DNA of 64,000 bases from Nocardia vinacea (GCF_035920345.1 NZ_CP109149.1:5084001-5148000); one strand, 5' to 3'. Shown: positions 1 through 8,988, counted from the first letter of the stretch. Notes: generated by a model from the sequence alone, not told the origin. A program made the numbers and translations.

Positions 1-306
1 GGGCCACACATCCGCCAACTCGACCCGTTTATCGCGCAATTCGTGCGCGGGCACCCCGAGCAGTGCGGGCGCGCTGCCCGGTGCGAATCGAATCCCGACC
101 CATCGAGTGCCCGTCGCACCATCGGCCATATACGCCCGGGTGTCCGGTCCAGCCACCAGCAACCTGCCATTGCTCCACAGCAGATCCATGCATCCGTCCG
201 GCAACACCGGTACGGCCGCGGCCACGGTGACATTGGTATTCGTCCACACCACGGCACCCGGGAGCCGCGACGGCCGCTCCCGATATCCCGGCACTACCTC
301 TGCCAC
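1..306 (-). CDS. AraC-family transcriptional regulator, N-terminal part (cut by window edge)
   Basis: From a GTG at 306 the minus strand stays open for 102 codons and runs off the left edge. Residues about 36-44 read [11 protein letters not shown] and a later stretch reads [18 protein letters not shown]. Both are typical of the N-terminal sensing domain (DUF6597 type) that precedes the AraC DNA-binding domain in actinobacterial regulators. The helix-turn-helix itself would lie outside the window, so DNA binding is inferred from the family. It lies 31 bases downstream of the alpha/beta hydrolase on the same strand and may share its transcript. The family is fairly sure; the regulated genes are unknown. 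Confidence 0.7.
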   Translation of the reverse strand, partial: MAEVVPGYRERPSRLPGAVVWTNTNVTVAAAVPVLPDGCMDLLWSNGRLLVAGPDTRAYMADGATGTRWVGIRFAPGSAPALLGVPAHELRDKRVELADVWP

Positions 307-337
307 GAATCCGAGGCTACCCGCGCCGCCTCGCGCC

Positions 338-1222
338 TCAGCCGAGGAAGGTCAGCAGCCGGTCGGCCAGCCACTGCGGCCGCTCTTCCGGCACGTAGTG
401 ACCGCAGTCCGGGATCCGTTCCAGGCGCATATCGTCGGCGTAATCGCGATAGCTGTCCGGCACGCCCTCGGAGAGCGGATCGCAGGCGCCGTTGAGGTGC
501 AGGGTCGGCACCCGCAGCCGCATCATGCGGTAGTGCCGTGCGAAATGCGGTACCTCGTGCAACATCACATTGCGATTGAAGTCGATGGTCGCCGAATGCG
601 CACTCGGTGTGCGCATCCGGGACAGATAGACCGCGGCCTCCGCATCGCTGAAGCGCCCCTGGTGCCGCCACGCGCGCAGACTCCGCTTTGTCAGCACCGT
701 TTGCAGTGCTGACGAACGCCCAAGCGCGGCAAGCGCGTAGACGTGCCACGGTCTGGTGAATACCGCGGGACGCACCCCATCGATAGTCCACGGATGCACA
801 CCGGCCAGCGCGACGAACTGGTCGAACCGCTCCGGCCAGTTCAGGCAGGCGCGATACCCCACGACCAGCCCCCAATCACGTCCGACCACCCGCGCTCGAT
901 CCACTTCCAACCGATCCAGCAATTCGACGAGATCACGCGCCAAGCGCTCGAACGTATAGCCGTCACCGGATCCTTCGGACCACCCGAGGCCGCGGATATC
1001 CGGACATATCACCCGATACCGCTGAGCGAGCGGTGCGATCACGTGCCGCCACTCCCACCAGTGCTGTGGCCAGCCGTGCAGCAAGATGAGCGGTTCACCC
1101 GCGCCCGCCTCGGCGTAGTGGATGCGCAGGCCACCGATCTGAACGAAGTGGTGGCGCACGTCAGTCGGGATATCGGCGGAAAGTGCGGTGAGTTCGGCGG
1201 AATTCGTCAGCGATGTAGTCAC
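338..1222 (-). CDS. Alpha/beta hydrolase, epoxide hydrolase or dehalogenase type
   Basis: A 294-residue alpha/beta-hydrolase-fold enzyme, probably cytoplasmic. The oxyanion-hole motif HGWP follows the second strand, the nucleophile elbow reads GRDWG with Asp as nucleophile, and the late catalytic His sits in CGHYVPEE. An Asp nucleophile followed by Trp is characteristic of epoxide hydrolases and haloalkane/fluoroacetate dehalogenases rather than esterases. The GTG at 1222 is preferred because AGGAG lies just upstream and because longer versions would overlap the divergent HxlR gene. Divergence from that regulator suggests HxlR controls this enzyme. The substrate cannot be told from sequence. 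Confidence 0.85.
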   Translation of the reverse strand: MTTSLTNSAELTALSADIPTDVRHHFVQIGGLRIHYAEAGAGEPLILLHGWPQHWWEWRHVIAPLAQRYRVICPDIRGLGWSEGSGDGYTFERLARDLVELLDRLEVDRARVVGRDWGLVVGYRACLNWPERFDQFVALAGVHPWTIDGVRPAVFTRPWHVYALAALGRSSALQTVLTKRSLRAWRHQGRFSDAEAAVYLSRMRTPSAHSATIDFNRNVMLHEVPHFARHYRMMRLRVPTLHLNGACDPLSEGVPDSYRDYADDMRLERIPDCGHYVPEERPQWLADRLLTFLG

Positions 1223-1313
1223 GGGTCTCTCCTGAGTTCGACCAACCCCCGACTCGAAGCTAACATAAGATTTAGAAGTAAGCACACCATGATTTCGAAC
1301 TAAGAGGATGGCG

Positions 1314-1958
1314 ATGGCGCGGCGCACCTACAACCAGTACTGCGGACTGTCCCGCAGCCTCGATCTCGTCGGCGAACGCTGGACGCTGCTGATCATCCGC
1401 GAACTCATGGCGGGCCCGAAGCGCTACACCGACCTCGCCGACGCACTCGACGGCATCGGGACCAGCCTGCTCGCCGCGCGCATCAAACAGCTCGACGACG
1501 ACGGCCTGATCAGCCGGACCACCCTGCCACCACCGGCAGCGTCGCAGGTGTACGAACTCACCTCGGCCGGTCGGGAACTCGCGGCAGCGCTTGTCCCCCT
1601 TGCCATGTGGGGCATGCGGCACCATTTCGACGAACCGCGACGGCCCGAGGAGAGCTACCGCGCCGAATGGACGCTCGTCTTCCTCGCGACACTGATCGAC
1701 CCGCCCGCCGACATGCGGGCGACGATCCAGTTCCACATCGACAGTTCCGCCGCGGCCATCGTCATCGACGACGGACGAGCCACCGTGACACCCGGTGAAC
1801 TCGGCAATGCCGATGCCACCGTCACCACCGACCTGCACACCCTCGGTCGCCTCGGCACGCGCCAACTCGATCCGGCGGATGTGGTCGACCGCGTGCACGT
1901 CACGGGCGATACCGAACTCACCTTGCGCCTACTGGGATTGGTGATCGGTCACCGATGA
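1314..1958 (+). CDS. HxlR-family transcriptional regulator with C-terminal SCP2-like domain
   Basis: A 214-residue regulator. The N-terminal ~100 residues carry the HxlR winged-helix pattern: a conserved early Cys (NQYCGL), LDLVGERWTLLIIREL, and TSLLAARIKQLDDDGLI as the recognition region. The C-terminal half (about 120-214) resembles the sterol-carrier-like domain often fused to HxlR proteins in actinobacteria, which may bind a hydrophobic ligand. ATG 1314 is preferred to ATG 1308 because AAGAGG at 1302-1307 is correctly spaced only from 1314. It is transcribed divergently from the alpha/beta hydrolase, its likely target, with about 90 bases between the starts. Confidence 0.88.
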   Translation: MARRTYNQYCGLSRSLDLVGERWTLLIIRELMAGPKRYTDLADALDGIGTSLLAARIKQLDDDGLISRTTLPPPAASQVYELTSAGRELAAALVPLAMWGMRHHFDEPRRPEESYRAEWTLVFLATLIDPPADMRATIQFHIDSSAAAIVIDDGRATVTPGELGNADATVTTDLHTLGRLGTRQLDPADVVDRVHVTGDTELTLRLLGLVIGHR

Positions 1959-2048
1959 ATTCCCGGCAGCCGCGTCGCATCGAGCAGACCGGACCATACC
2001 GCCGAGGAGGCGCGTCACGCGGGCTGGGCGCGCCCGCGTCACAGCGAT

Positions 2049-2531
2049 TCAGTGCGGGGTGATGCCGCGCGGGACGACCCGGATCAGATAATCGTCGCTC
2101 GCGGCGATTTTCGACTCCGGATCCTTACATCCGACGGTGACCTCGGCGCCGGCGGGTGAGGAAAAGGTCCACAGCGTCATCCACTCTTTTCCGCCGATTG
2201 TTTCCTGTTTTTTCGTATTGGTGGAACGGAGGTCTTCGTTGCGGCCGGTGCTGTCGGTTACCGCGCAGCGTAGGCTCCCGCTCGCCGCGCCCCAGTCGAC
2301 GGGCACCTTGATATCCATTACGGCATCGGCGGGAATCGGCACTTTCTTGGTCTCCCCCAACGGAATCCGCACGCCGCCGTCCGGCTCCTCGTTTTCGATG
2401 GGCGTCGCACTCACCGAACTCGTTTCCGATGGTGCGGACGAACTCGACGCGGCCGTCGTGGACTTGTCATCGGTGCATCCCGCCACGGTAACGGCAAGTG
2501 CCGCCGTCGCCGTCATCCAGATCAGTTTCAC
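2049..2531 (-). CDS. Putative lipoprotein, function unknown
   Basis: A 160-residue protein with a lipoprotein signal: a short charged N-terminus, a hydrophobic run and the lipobox VAGC with Cys19 as the predicted lipidated residue. A Ser/Thr-rich linker follows (about 22-45), then a globular domain with two Cys residues (in LRCAV and VGCKD) that could form a disulfide outside the membrane. The domain is not recognised. It resembles the many small Mycobacteriales lipoproteins with a beta-rich extracellular domain. It is convergent with nothing obvious and stands alone between the HxlR and hydrolase genes. Confidence 0.8.
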   Translation of the reverse strand: MKLIWMTATAALAVTVAGCTDDKSTTAASSSSAPSETSSVSATPIENEEPDGGVRIPLGETKKVPIPADAVMDIKVPVDWGAASGSLRCAVTDSTGRNEDLRSTNTKKQETIGGKEWMTLWTFSSPAGAEVTVGCKDPESKIAASDDYLIRVVPRGITPH

Positions 2532-2664
2532 AGGTCAACCTCTCTTCGACAGAGCATGACTACAACTTCCAGATGGACGCAGACTACATGGCGCGAAAAT
2601 CGGCAATTTGTTCGCAAATAAGAGGACTCGGCGGATATCGAAATCTCCGATAGCGTCATATGCC

Positions 2665-3435
2665 ATGACGATGCCCGTCGCATTCAGCACCCTCGATGTC
2701 CGCACCGCGGACGGCAATGCCGACGCCTACCTGGCCCGACCCGATGACGGCACCGCCCATCCCGGGGTGCTGTTCAATATGGACGCCTACGGCCTGCGGC
2801 CTTGGCTGCGCGAAATGATGCAGGCCATCGCGGCCAACGGCTACACCGTGTTGGCGCCCAATATTTTCTACCGAACCGCGCCCGCGCCGGTGCTCCCGAT
2901 GCCCGATTCCGCCGATCCGGAAGGGCATGCGAAATTCTTTGTCGCACTGGGCCCGGCGCGGGCGGCGCTCACTCCCGAAAAAGCATTGCAGGACACCCGA
3001 ACCTATCTCGATTGGCTGGACGCGGCCGACTTCGTGGCACCGGGTCCGGTGGCGGTAACCGGATACTGCATGGGCGGCCGACTCGCCTTGCGCGCGGCGG
3101 GCACATTCGGCAATCGCATCGCCGCAGCCGCCAGTTTCCACGGCGGCCGCCTGGCGGTCGACGAACAACCCGACAGTCCGCATCACACCGCCGCGGGCAT
3201 TACCGCCGAATTGTTGATCGCCCATGCGAGCCAAGATGATTCGATCCCCCCGGAGCAGATCAGCCGTTTGGAAAAGGCCCTCGACGCCGCGCACGTCCGC
3301 TATACATCGGTGGTCTACCCAGATACCCGCCACGGTTTCACCATGCGCGACACCCCGGTCTTCGATCAGGCGGCCTACGACCGCCACCTCACCGATCTGC
3401 TCGACCTCCTACACCGGGCGTTCCGCAGCGCCTGA
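2665..3435 (+). CDS. Dienelactone hydrolase family protein
   Basis: A 256-residue alpha/beta hydrolase of the dienelactone hydrolase family, cytoplasmic. The nucleophile motif is GYCMGG with Cys, the acid is in ASQDDSIPP, and the His is in DTRHGFT. Together these give the Cys-His-Asp triad that defines the family. Family members open dienelactones in aromatic degradation, but many paralogues have other ester substrates. ATG 2665 gives the usual family N-terminus (VAFSTLDVRT); a strong ribosome-binding site is not visible. The next gene starts 38 bases downstream on the same strand. Confidence 0.88.
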   Translation: MTMPVAFSTLDVRTADGNADAYLARPDDGTAHPGVLFNMDAYGLRPWLREMMQAIAANGYTVLAPNIFYRTAPAPVLPMPDSADPEGHAKFFVALGPARAALTPEKALQDTRTYLDWLDAADFVAPGPVAVTGYCMGGRLALRAAGTFGNRIAAAASFHGGRLAVDEQPDSPHHTAAGITAELLIAHASQDDSIPPEQISRLEKALDAAHVRYTSVVYPDTRHGFTMRDTPVFDQAAYDRHLTDLLDLLHRAFRSA

Positions 3436-3473
3436 CGAGAAGGGCAAGATGATCAGTGAGGACAGGAGCGCGA

Positions 3474-4415
3474 ATGGAACTGAGCTACGGCGACGTGAAG
3501 GCCGCCGCCGATCGGATCACCGGACATGTGCGGCCGGTCGCCATCGCATCCGGGGACGCGATCGCGACGAACGGCGAGCTGTGGCTGGCACTGGAATTCA
3601 TGCAGCACACCGGCTCGTTCAAGGCCCGTGGTGCCCGAAACTTCATCCAGGCGCACCAGGACGACGGGACGCTGCCAGATGCGGGCGTGACCATCGCATC
3701 CGGTGGAAACGCCGGACTCGCGTGTGCGTGGGCGGCCCGTGAACAGGACGTACGGGCGACGGTATTCCTGCCGACCACCGCGCCGCTGGTGAAGGTCGAG
3801 CGGTTGCGCGGTTACGGCGCGGATGTGCGCCTGGTCGGCGCCGAATACGCCGACGCACTCGCCGCCTGTCGCGAATTCGCCGACACCAGTGGCGCTTTGC
3901 CCTCACACGCGTACGACAACCCCTACATCGCGGCCGGAGCGGGCACCCTGATGGTGGAGATCCACCACCTGCTTCCCCAACTGGACACCATCGTCGTCGC
4001 GGTCGGCGGCGGCGGTCTGTTCGCCGGGGTCGCCACGGCCGCGGATCACTACGGCGTCCGAACGATCGCGGTCGAGCCGGAGCACTGCCGTGCGCTGCAC
4101 GATGCGATCCAGGCCGGACGGATCGTCGACGCGACGGTCGATTCGGTCGCCGCCGATTCCCTCGGCGCCCGCCGCGCCACCGAATTGGCATTGCACGCGG
4201 CCCAGAACTATGACGTGACCTCGGTGCTCGTCCCCGACGCCGACATCATCGCGGCCCGTCTGGCGCTGTGGCAGGACCGCCGACTCGCGGTGGAACACGC
4301 CGCCGCAACGGCGGTCGCGGCGCTGACCACCGATGTGTATCACCCCGAGCCCGGTGAGCGGGTCTGCGTCGTACTGTGCGGGGCCAATACCGATCCGGCG
4401 GATCTGGCGCGATAA
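3474..4415 (+). CDS. PLP-dependent threonine/serine dehydratase-like enzyme
   Basis: A 313-residue fold-type II PLP enzyme. The PLP lysine lies in GSFKARGARN, the phosphate/substrate loop is SGGNAG, and the phosphate-binding tetraglycine loop is VGGGGLFAG. This is the threonine/serine dehydratase (or serine racemase) layout. There is no C-terminal ACT-like regulatory domain, so it resembles catabolic forms. ATG 3474 is chosen over an upstream in-frame ATG because GGAG at 3464-3467 fits it. It lies between the dienelactone hydrolase and the thioredoxin-like gene on the same strand, probably in one transcript. Confidence 0.85.
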   Translation: MELSYGDVKAAADRITGHVRPVAIASGDAIATNGELWLALEFMQHTGSFKARGARNFIQAHQDDGTLPDAGVTIASGGNAGLACAWAAREQDVRATVFLPTTAPLVKVERLRGYGADVRLVGAEYADALAACREFADTSGALPSHAYDNPYIAAGAGTLMVEIHHLLPQLDTIVVAVGGGGLFAGVATAADHYGVRTIAVEPEHCRALHDAIQAGRIVDATVDSVAADSLGARRATELALHAAQNYDVTSVLVPDADIIAARLALWQDRRLAVEHAAATAVAALTTDVYHPEPGERVCVVLCGANTDPADLAR

Positions 4416-4455
4416 AGCGCACTACGCTCGATATCGACTCGGATGGAGGCACATC

Positions 4456-4998
4456 ATGTCGGTTCAATCCCTGATGGTCCCGATCGGAACGCCCGCTCCG
4501 GAGTTCAGCCTGCCCGACCTCGACGGTCAGCTGCACACCCGCGCCGACTATGCGGACGGGCCCGGGCTACTGGTCATCTTCGCCTGCAACCACTGCCCGT
4601 ATGTGCGGCACCTCGAGTCGAAGCTCGGCGAGGTGCTCGGCACGCTGACCATCCCCACGGTGGCGATCTGCACCAATGACGCCGACGCCTACCCGGATGA
4701 CGCGCCGGAGCACCTGCGGGCCCAAGCCGATCGCGCCGGTTGGAAATTCCCCTACCTGATCGACGAAACACAACAGGTGGGTCGCGCCTTCCGGGCCGCG
4801 TGCACGCCGGACTTCTTCCTCTACGACGCACGCCTCGAACTCGCCTACCGCGGCGCATTCGACGAATCCACCCCGGGCAACGGTAAACCGGTGACCGGCA
4901 ACGAATTACGCGGTGCGGTCGAGGCAGTACGCACCGGAGCCCCCGCGCCCGAGCCGCATCGGCCGAGCATGGGTTGCTCCATCAAATGGCGCGCCTAG
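4456..4998 (+). CDS. Thioredoxin-fold (redoxin) protein
   Basis: A 180-residue redoxin. The N-terminus has the peroxiredoxin-like PAPEFSLPDLDG. It is followed by the active-site segment CNHCPYV, a CxxC motif found in a distinct clade of thioredoxin-family proteins annotated as AhpC/TSA or redoxin. No signal peptide is present, so it is probably cytoplasmic. GGAGG lies just upstream of ATG 4456. The last four bases overlap the convergent small membrane gene. It may be a thiol reductase or a peroxidase; the substrate is not evident. Confidence 0.85.
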   Translation: MSVQSLMVPIGTPAPEFSLPDLDGQLHTRADYADGPGLLVIFACNHCPYVRHLESKLGEVLGTLTIPTVAICTNDADAYPDDAPEHLRAQADRAGWKFPYLIDETQQVGRAFRAACTPDFFLYDARLELAYRGAFDESTPGNGKPVTGNELRGAVEAVRTGAPAPEPHRPSMGCSIKWRA

Positions 4999-5291
4999 GT
5001 GCCGATCACGGCATTCATGATGGTGCCCGCGCTGGTCGCGACGACACCGCCGATCATGGCTCCCGCCACCATCTTCGGCGATTGCAGGCCGCCGCCGGAC
5101 CACTTCTCCCAGGCGAATCGACCGCCCGCGTAGGTGATGGCGGTAATGCCCGCCAGCAGGATGAACCAGGTGAAATAGCGCACCATCTGCAGGATCTTGT
5201 CCGCGAGGGGCGGCGCCTCAGGTGTCGGGTTGCCGAGTTGGGCCAGGACTGCTCCATACGTGTCATGTGCCGCGGCGAGAATCATGCTCAC
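4995..5291 (-). CDS. Small membrane protein with two predicted helices, function unknown
   Basis: About 98 residues from a GTG at 5291, with GAGGGG seven bases upstream. Two hydrophobic segments are visible: FTWFILLAGITAITYAGG at about 50-67 and a glycine/alanine-rich MVAGAMIGGVVATSAGTI near the C-terminus. A polar N-terminal region of about 35 residues precedes them. This helix-hairpin layout is like VirB2/TrbC-type pilins and small conjugation-associated membrane proteins, but no family is recognised and no conjugation genes are next to it. It overlaps the thioredoxin-like gene by four bases tail to tail. Confidence 0.6.
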   Translation of the reverse strand: MSMILAAAHDTYGAVLAQLGNPTPEAPPLADKILQMVRYFTWFILLAGITAITYAGGRFAWEKWSGGGLQSPKMVAGAMIGGVVATSAGTIMNAVIGT

Positions 5292-5398
5292 AGTCGTACC
5301 CCTCTTCTGATATCGGCGACGCTGGTAAGCGTCTAGCCAGATAATAGCGGCTCGACTCGAGACAGATTGTGCAGCAACCGGATTCAACGACATACCGG

Positions 5399-6559
5399 TC
5401 AGCTGGATTCCGACACGGTTTTGCGATCACGCCGCAGCATGTACAGCGCCATCGCCGATCCCGATATCGTGAGGACAGCGGCTATCGGATAGATCGAACG
5501 CAGTCCCGGTCCGTCATCGATGGCCCAGCCGCCGATGCGGCCCGCGCATGCGGCGGCGAGTTGGAATCCGGAGGCATTCACCGCGACCGCCAGTGTGGGT
5601 GCCGCGCCCGCGGCGGTCACGACCCGGATCTGCATACCGGGAATAATCGCGAAGGCCAACACACCCAGCACGAAAATCAGTGCCACCGTGATCAATTGAA
5701 TTTCGGCGACGGCCCAGAGCAGCGCAGGTGTGCTCGCCAGCGCGGCGAGCAGACCCACCAGCGATGGCATCAGCGCCTTATCGGCCAGCCGCCCGCCGAG
5801 ATAATTGCCGAGCACCGCGCCTGCGCCGTACACCAGCAGCAGCGCGGGAACCACGCCCGCCGCGAAGCCGCTCACCTCAGTGAGCAGCGGGGTGAAGTAC
5901 GTAAAGACCGTCACCACACCAACATTGCCGAGCGCGGTGAGCGCAATCGCCAATTGCACACGGCGATCGGCGAATACGCGCAGCTCCCCGCGCATCGATC
6001 CGCTCGACGGCGCGGGCATCGTCGGCAGGAAACGCAGCACGAGCAGCAGCGCGACGGCCGCGCACACCGCGACCGACACGAATGTCGCACGCCAGCCAAA
6101 AGTTTGGCCGATGGCCGCGCCGATCGGAGTGCCGCCGACAATGCCCAGATTCATGCCGAGCGCCACCTGTGCCACCGCCGCTGCCTCACGGCCGGGTTCG
6201 GCCGTCGAGACGACCGTCGCGATGGCGACCGCGAAAAACGTTGCCACCACGAGTCCTGCGGCGAATCTGGCCAGCAGCACGGTCGAATAGTTCGGTGCGA
6301 GAGCCGAACCCAGATTCGCGACGACCGCCACCGCGACCAAACCGACCACAAGCGGTTTGCGCGGCAGCCGCGCCGTCGCCACGGTCACCACCGGCCCGCC
6401 GACGATCATGCCGAGCGCATAGGCGCTCACCAGCAGGCCCGCCGCGGCCACCGACACCCCGAGACCATCGGCCACCTCGGGCAGGATTCCGGCGATTACG
6501 AATTCGCCGGTGGTCAGGCTGAAGACCACCAGCATGAGCGCAAAAACAGCAGGACGCAT
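5399..6559 (-). CDS. MFS transporter (DHA1, AraJ-like exporter)
   Basis: A 386-residue 12-helix major facilitator transporter. The start FALMLVVFSLTTGEFVIAG and the loop-2 motif GGPVVTVATARLPRKP (motif A) fit the drug:proton antiporter-1 family, close to AraJ-type exporters. It is read divergently from the MarR regulator at 6641. The space between the two starts is 81 bases and holds two palindromes, so repression by that MarR protein with release by a toxic ligand is likely. The exported compound is unknown. Confidence 0.9.
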   Translation of the reverse strand: MRPAVFALMLVVFSLTTGEFVIAGILPEVADGLGVSVAAAGLLVSAYALGMIVGGPVVTVATARLPRKPLVVGLVAVAVVANLGSALAPNYSTVLLARFAAGLVVATFFAVAIATVVSTAEPGREAAAVAQVALGMNLGIVGGTPIGAAIGQTFGWRATFVSVAVCAAVALLLVLRFLPTMPAPSSGSMRGELRVFADRRVQLAIALTALGNVGVVTVFTYFTPLLTEVSGFAAGVVPALLLVYGAGAVLGNYLGGRLADKALMPSLVGLLAALASTPALLWAVAEIQLITVALIFVLGVLAFAIIPGMQIRVVTAAGAAPTLAVAVNASGFQLAAACAGRIGGWAIDDGPGLRSIYPIAAVLTISGSAMALYMLRRDRKTVSESS

Positions 6560-6583
6560 ACATCCGCTCCAGATAGTTACAAC

Positions 6584-6615
6584 TCAAATGATTTGAACTA
6601 TAACTATCATAGTTC
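6584..6615. promoter_or_regulatory. Probable MarR operator region between MFS and MarR genes
   Basis: Two inverted repeats lie in the divergent intergenic space. TCAAAT-G-ATTTGA spans 6584-6596. GAACTAT (6595-6601) faces ATAGTTC (6609-6615) across seven bases. Short AT-rich palindromes like these are typical MarR binding sites. Their position between both starts would let one protein repress both genes. The sites are visible; the binding is inferred. Confidence 0.55.
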
Positions 6616-6640
6616 GAAGCATGACACTAGACTCGGCGGC

Positions 6641-7084
6641 ATGAAGGAGCAGGCGCCGCCGAATCTCGCCGTGGATACCGAGATCGATCGGGATGTCTGC
6701 AAGCTGGTACATCAGTTCACCCACCGCCTCGACGTGCACGTTCGCCGCGTCGCCGAAGCGTTGGATATGACGCCGTCGCAGGTAATCGCCCTGCGTGAAC
6801 TGTCGGATCCGATTACCGCGCGCGAATTGGCCACCAGAATGTCGTGCGAGCCGTCGAACGCGACCTTCGTACTGGACCGCCTCGAACAGCAGGAGCTGGT
6901 TCGGCGGCAACCACATCCGACCGACCGGCGCGCCAAGCAGATCGTGCTGACGGCAGCCGGGAAGCGGCGGCGCGCCGAGGTGCTCGACCTGCTGGGCGCG
7001 CAGTCACCACTGACCTCGCTCACCGCCGCTCAGCAGCAGACCCTGCGCGATCTGCTGCAGGTGATGGTGCAGCCGATTGTCTAA
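6641..7084 (+). CDS. MarR-family transcriptional regulator
   Basis: A 147-residue winged-helix regulator. The recognition region reads TARELATRMSCEPSNATFVLDRLE and the wing is QPHPTDRRAKQIVLT, the conserved DxRxxxxxLT pattern of MarR proteins. ATG 6641 is the first start in frame after an in-frame stop that rules out ATG 6621. AAGGAG overlaps the first codons, so the upstream ribosome-binding site is weak. Divergence from an MFS exporter is the classic MarR arrangement, with ligand binding relieving repression of the exporter. Confidence 0.9.
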   Translation: MKEQAPPNLAVDTEIDRDVCKLVHQFTHRLDVHVRRVAEALDMTPSQVIALRELSDPITARELATRMSCEPSNATFVLDRLEQQELVRRQPHPTDRRAKQIVLTAAGKRRRAEVLDLLGAQSPLTSLTAAQQQTLRDLLQVMVQPIV

Positions 7085-7111
7085 CCATACGGTCGGACGT
7101 ACTCTTTAGCT

Positions 7112-7714
7112 ATGACGACTGAGGACAAGCGCCTACTGCGCGGTGCACGGAGTCGCCAGCTCGTGCTGCGCCAAGCGGTCGACACCGCATCCCTCGACGG
7201 TCTCGAGGGTTTGAGCTTCGGCAAGTTGGCGACTGATACCGGACTCAGCAAGGCGGGTGTGCAGACCCTGTTCAAGACCAAGGAGACGCTGCAACTCGCG
7301 GCGCTCGATTTCGGCCGCGATATGTTCATCGATGCCGTCATCCGTCCCGCCCGCGCGCAACCGCATGGGGTGCAACGACTTCGCGCCCTGATCGAATGCT
7401 GGATCGTCTACGCGCAGACACCGCTGTTCGCGGGCGGCTGCTTGCGGGTCGCGAATATGGCGGAGTTCGACAGCCGTCCCGGTCCGGTGCGCGATGCGCT
7501 GGTCCGCGAGCAGCGGGAGTGGGTGGCGACCATCGCGCGCGAACTCCGGTATGCCGTCGATGCGGGCGAAATCGCCGATCTGGATATCGATCTCGCCGCC
7601 TTCCAGATCGACGCCGTCCTCTGCGCCGCCAATACCGCACTGCGCCTCGGCGAAGTCGATGCGGTGCCCAAGGTCCGTCGAGTTGTCGAAAGCTTCCTCA
7701 TCCCGGCGAGCTAG
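7112..7714 (+). CDS. TetR-family transcriptional regulator
   Basis: A 200-residue TetR-type protein. The N-terminal helix-turn-helix is LSFGKLATDTGLSKAGVQTLFKTKETL, followed by an all-helical ligand domain in which GGCLRVANMAEFD is typical of a TetR subgroup (TetR_C_16-like). It starts 27 bases after the MarR gene on the same strand. The short repeat TACG-GTCGGA-CGTA at 7088-7101 just upstream could be its operator, but it is short. No obvious divergent target exists, so it may regulate itself or distant genes. Confidence 0.88.
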   Translation: MTTEDKRLLRGARSRQLVLRQAVDTASLDGLEGLSFGKLATDTGLSKAGVQTLFKTKETLQLAALDFGRDMFIDAVIRPARAQPHGVQRLRALIECWIVYAQTPLFAGGCLRVANMAEFDSRPGPVRDALVREQREWVATIARELRYAVDAGEIADLDIDLAAFQIDAVLCAANTALRLGEVDAVPKVRRVVESFLIPAS

Positions 7715-7717
7715 GGA

Positions 7718-8122
7718 TCAGGGGCAGTCGGCGGTCTGCTGCAGCTCGATCCTGATCCGGTCGTCGCTGAGGATGAGGGTGCCGTCGCCGGTGGTGGTCC
7801 ATGTGGGCGCGAGGAGCAGGAATTCGAGTAGCCAGGAGTCCTGGTCGGTGAATTCCGGCGGATAGGACAGCACGGTGGAGAACGGGGATCGGGTTTTCAG
7901 TATGCCGCTGTCGGCATCCACCTCGAACATCACGGTATTGGCGCCCGCGTGTGCGGACAGGCGGCGGGTCTCGTCGACGAACCACAGGGTGATCCAGGTG
8001 CCGCGGACCAGGAATCGTGGTCGGCCATTCTCGGTGACTGATGAGGAGACGTAGCGGTGGCCCCAGAGATCGGAGTCTTGCATCGGTGGATCGGCCCTTA
8101 CTCGCAGCGTTCGACAGCCCAT
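7718..8122 (-). CDS. META-domain (HslJ-like) protein
   Basis: A 134-residue protein that looks like a single META domain. WGHRYVSSSVTENGRPR at the start and TDQDSWLLEFLLLAPTW near the end follow the pattern of HslJ-like domains of actinobacteria, which are beta-barrel-like and often secreted. No signal peptide is evident here, so the location is uncertain. ATG 8122 follows a GGGGGA run; an internal ATG 13 codons later is possible. The gene faces the TetR gene tail to tail, three bases apart. Function is unknown for the family beyond links to envelope stress and novobiocin resistance. Confidence 0.6.
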   Translation of the reverse strand: MGCRTLRVRADPPMQDSDLWGHRYVSSSVTENGRPRFLVRGTWITLWFVDETRRLSAHAGANTVMFEVDADSGILKTRSPFSTVLSYPPEFTDQDSWLLEFLLLAPTWTTTGDGTLILSDDRIRIELQQTADCP

Positions 8123-8178
8123 CTATCCTGATTCCCCCGCCGAGCCTGCAGAACGGCCCGGTCCACTGAATGAACCGA

Positions 8179-8892
8179 TCAGCGAAGATTCTTCTCGATT
8201 TCGCGGGCGGCATGTGCGACCAGCCCGGGCAGATTCGGCGGAAACTGTTGGGACAGTGAGATACAACCGATCGCGGCCGCATCGCACATCCCAGGTTGAC
8301 GGATTGCCGCTGCGGCACAACAGATCCCGGCTATCAGCTTGTGATGATCGACGGAAACCATTCCGGCATCGACGATTCCGGAGCAGACACGCTGCCATTC
8401 GGTAGCCGAATAGGTCGGCGGCGGGACGGTGTTGTCGGCCCGTCCCGCGAAGAGCACCTGCGCCAGCGCGGTGCGATAGACCAACTCCGGATCGACGGTG
8501 GTGTTGACGAAGAACTCGGCCCCCTTGATCCCGGAGACCATCCGAACCGCGCCCCCGTCGAGAATGCACACCGCGACAGTCGAATTCGTCAATGCGGACA
8601 ATACCCGGGCGGGCCGTTGCGCGGCCCGGCGCAGCATAGGCGCGGCCTGCCAATGCCGCCCGAGCTCGGCCATCCGCTCGCCGACGAAATACCGCTGCTC
8701 CACCCGCTGCACGGCACCGAGCGCCACCAACTGTTCGGCCAACCGATATGCGGTGGCCTTCGCCAATCCGGTGGTGCGGGCCAGTTGGGACAGTCCACAG
8801 CCCTCCGGTGCCGCCGAAATGGCCTCCAGTATCTGGAAACCGGCGTCGAGCACACCGCGGCTCGTTCCGTCAGCCGATGGGCTACCGGCCAT
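8179..8892 (-). CDS. IclR-family transcriptional regulator
   Basis: A 237-residue regulator. The N-terminal winged helix (GLSQLARTTGLAKATAYRLAEQLVALGAV) and the C-terminal effector domain (GMVSVDHHKLIAGICCAAAAI) follow the IclR pattern. ATG 8892 has GGAGGA at a good distance and is preferred over an in-frame start 13 codons earlier. It is followed at 8989 by a quinone oxidoreductase on the same strand, separated by about 100 bases. The effector and target genes are not evident. Confidence 0.88.
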   Translation of the reverse strand: MAGSPSADGTSRGVLDAGFQILEAISAAPEGCGLSQLARTTGLAKATAYRLAEQLVALGAVQRVEQRYFVGERMAELGRHWQAAPMLRRAAQRPARVLSALTNSTVAVCILDGGAVRMVSGIKGAEFFVNTTVDPELVYRTALAQVLFAGRADNTVPPPTYSATEWQRVCSGIVDAGMVSVDHHKLIAGICCAAAAIRQPGMCDAAAIGCISLSQQFPPNLPGLVAHAAREIEKNLR

Positions 8893-8988
8893 CGCGACCG
8901 TCCTCCTCCTTGCCGCGGCTCCTATCGGCACACGGCAAGAAAAGATGGTACGCCGGTTGTCGTTCGCAACAAGGCGTTCCGGAACGGG

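Noticed and set aside
5369..7084. A long open frame of 571 codons on the plus strand across the MFS gene
   Set aside because: It is antisense to the MFS gene for most of its length and reads as low-complexity His/Arg/Gln. Only its last 147 codons (from 6641) are the real MarR gene.
7088..7101. TACG-GTCGGA-CGTA as a TetR operator
   Set aside because: Arms of only four bases are too short to claim; mentioned in the TetR entry only.
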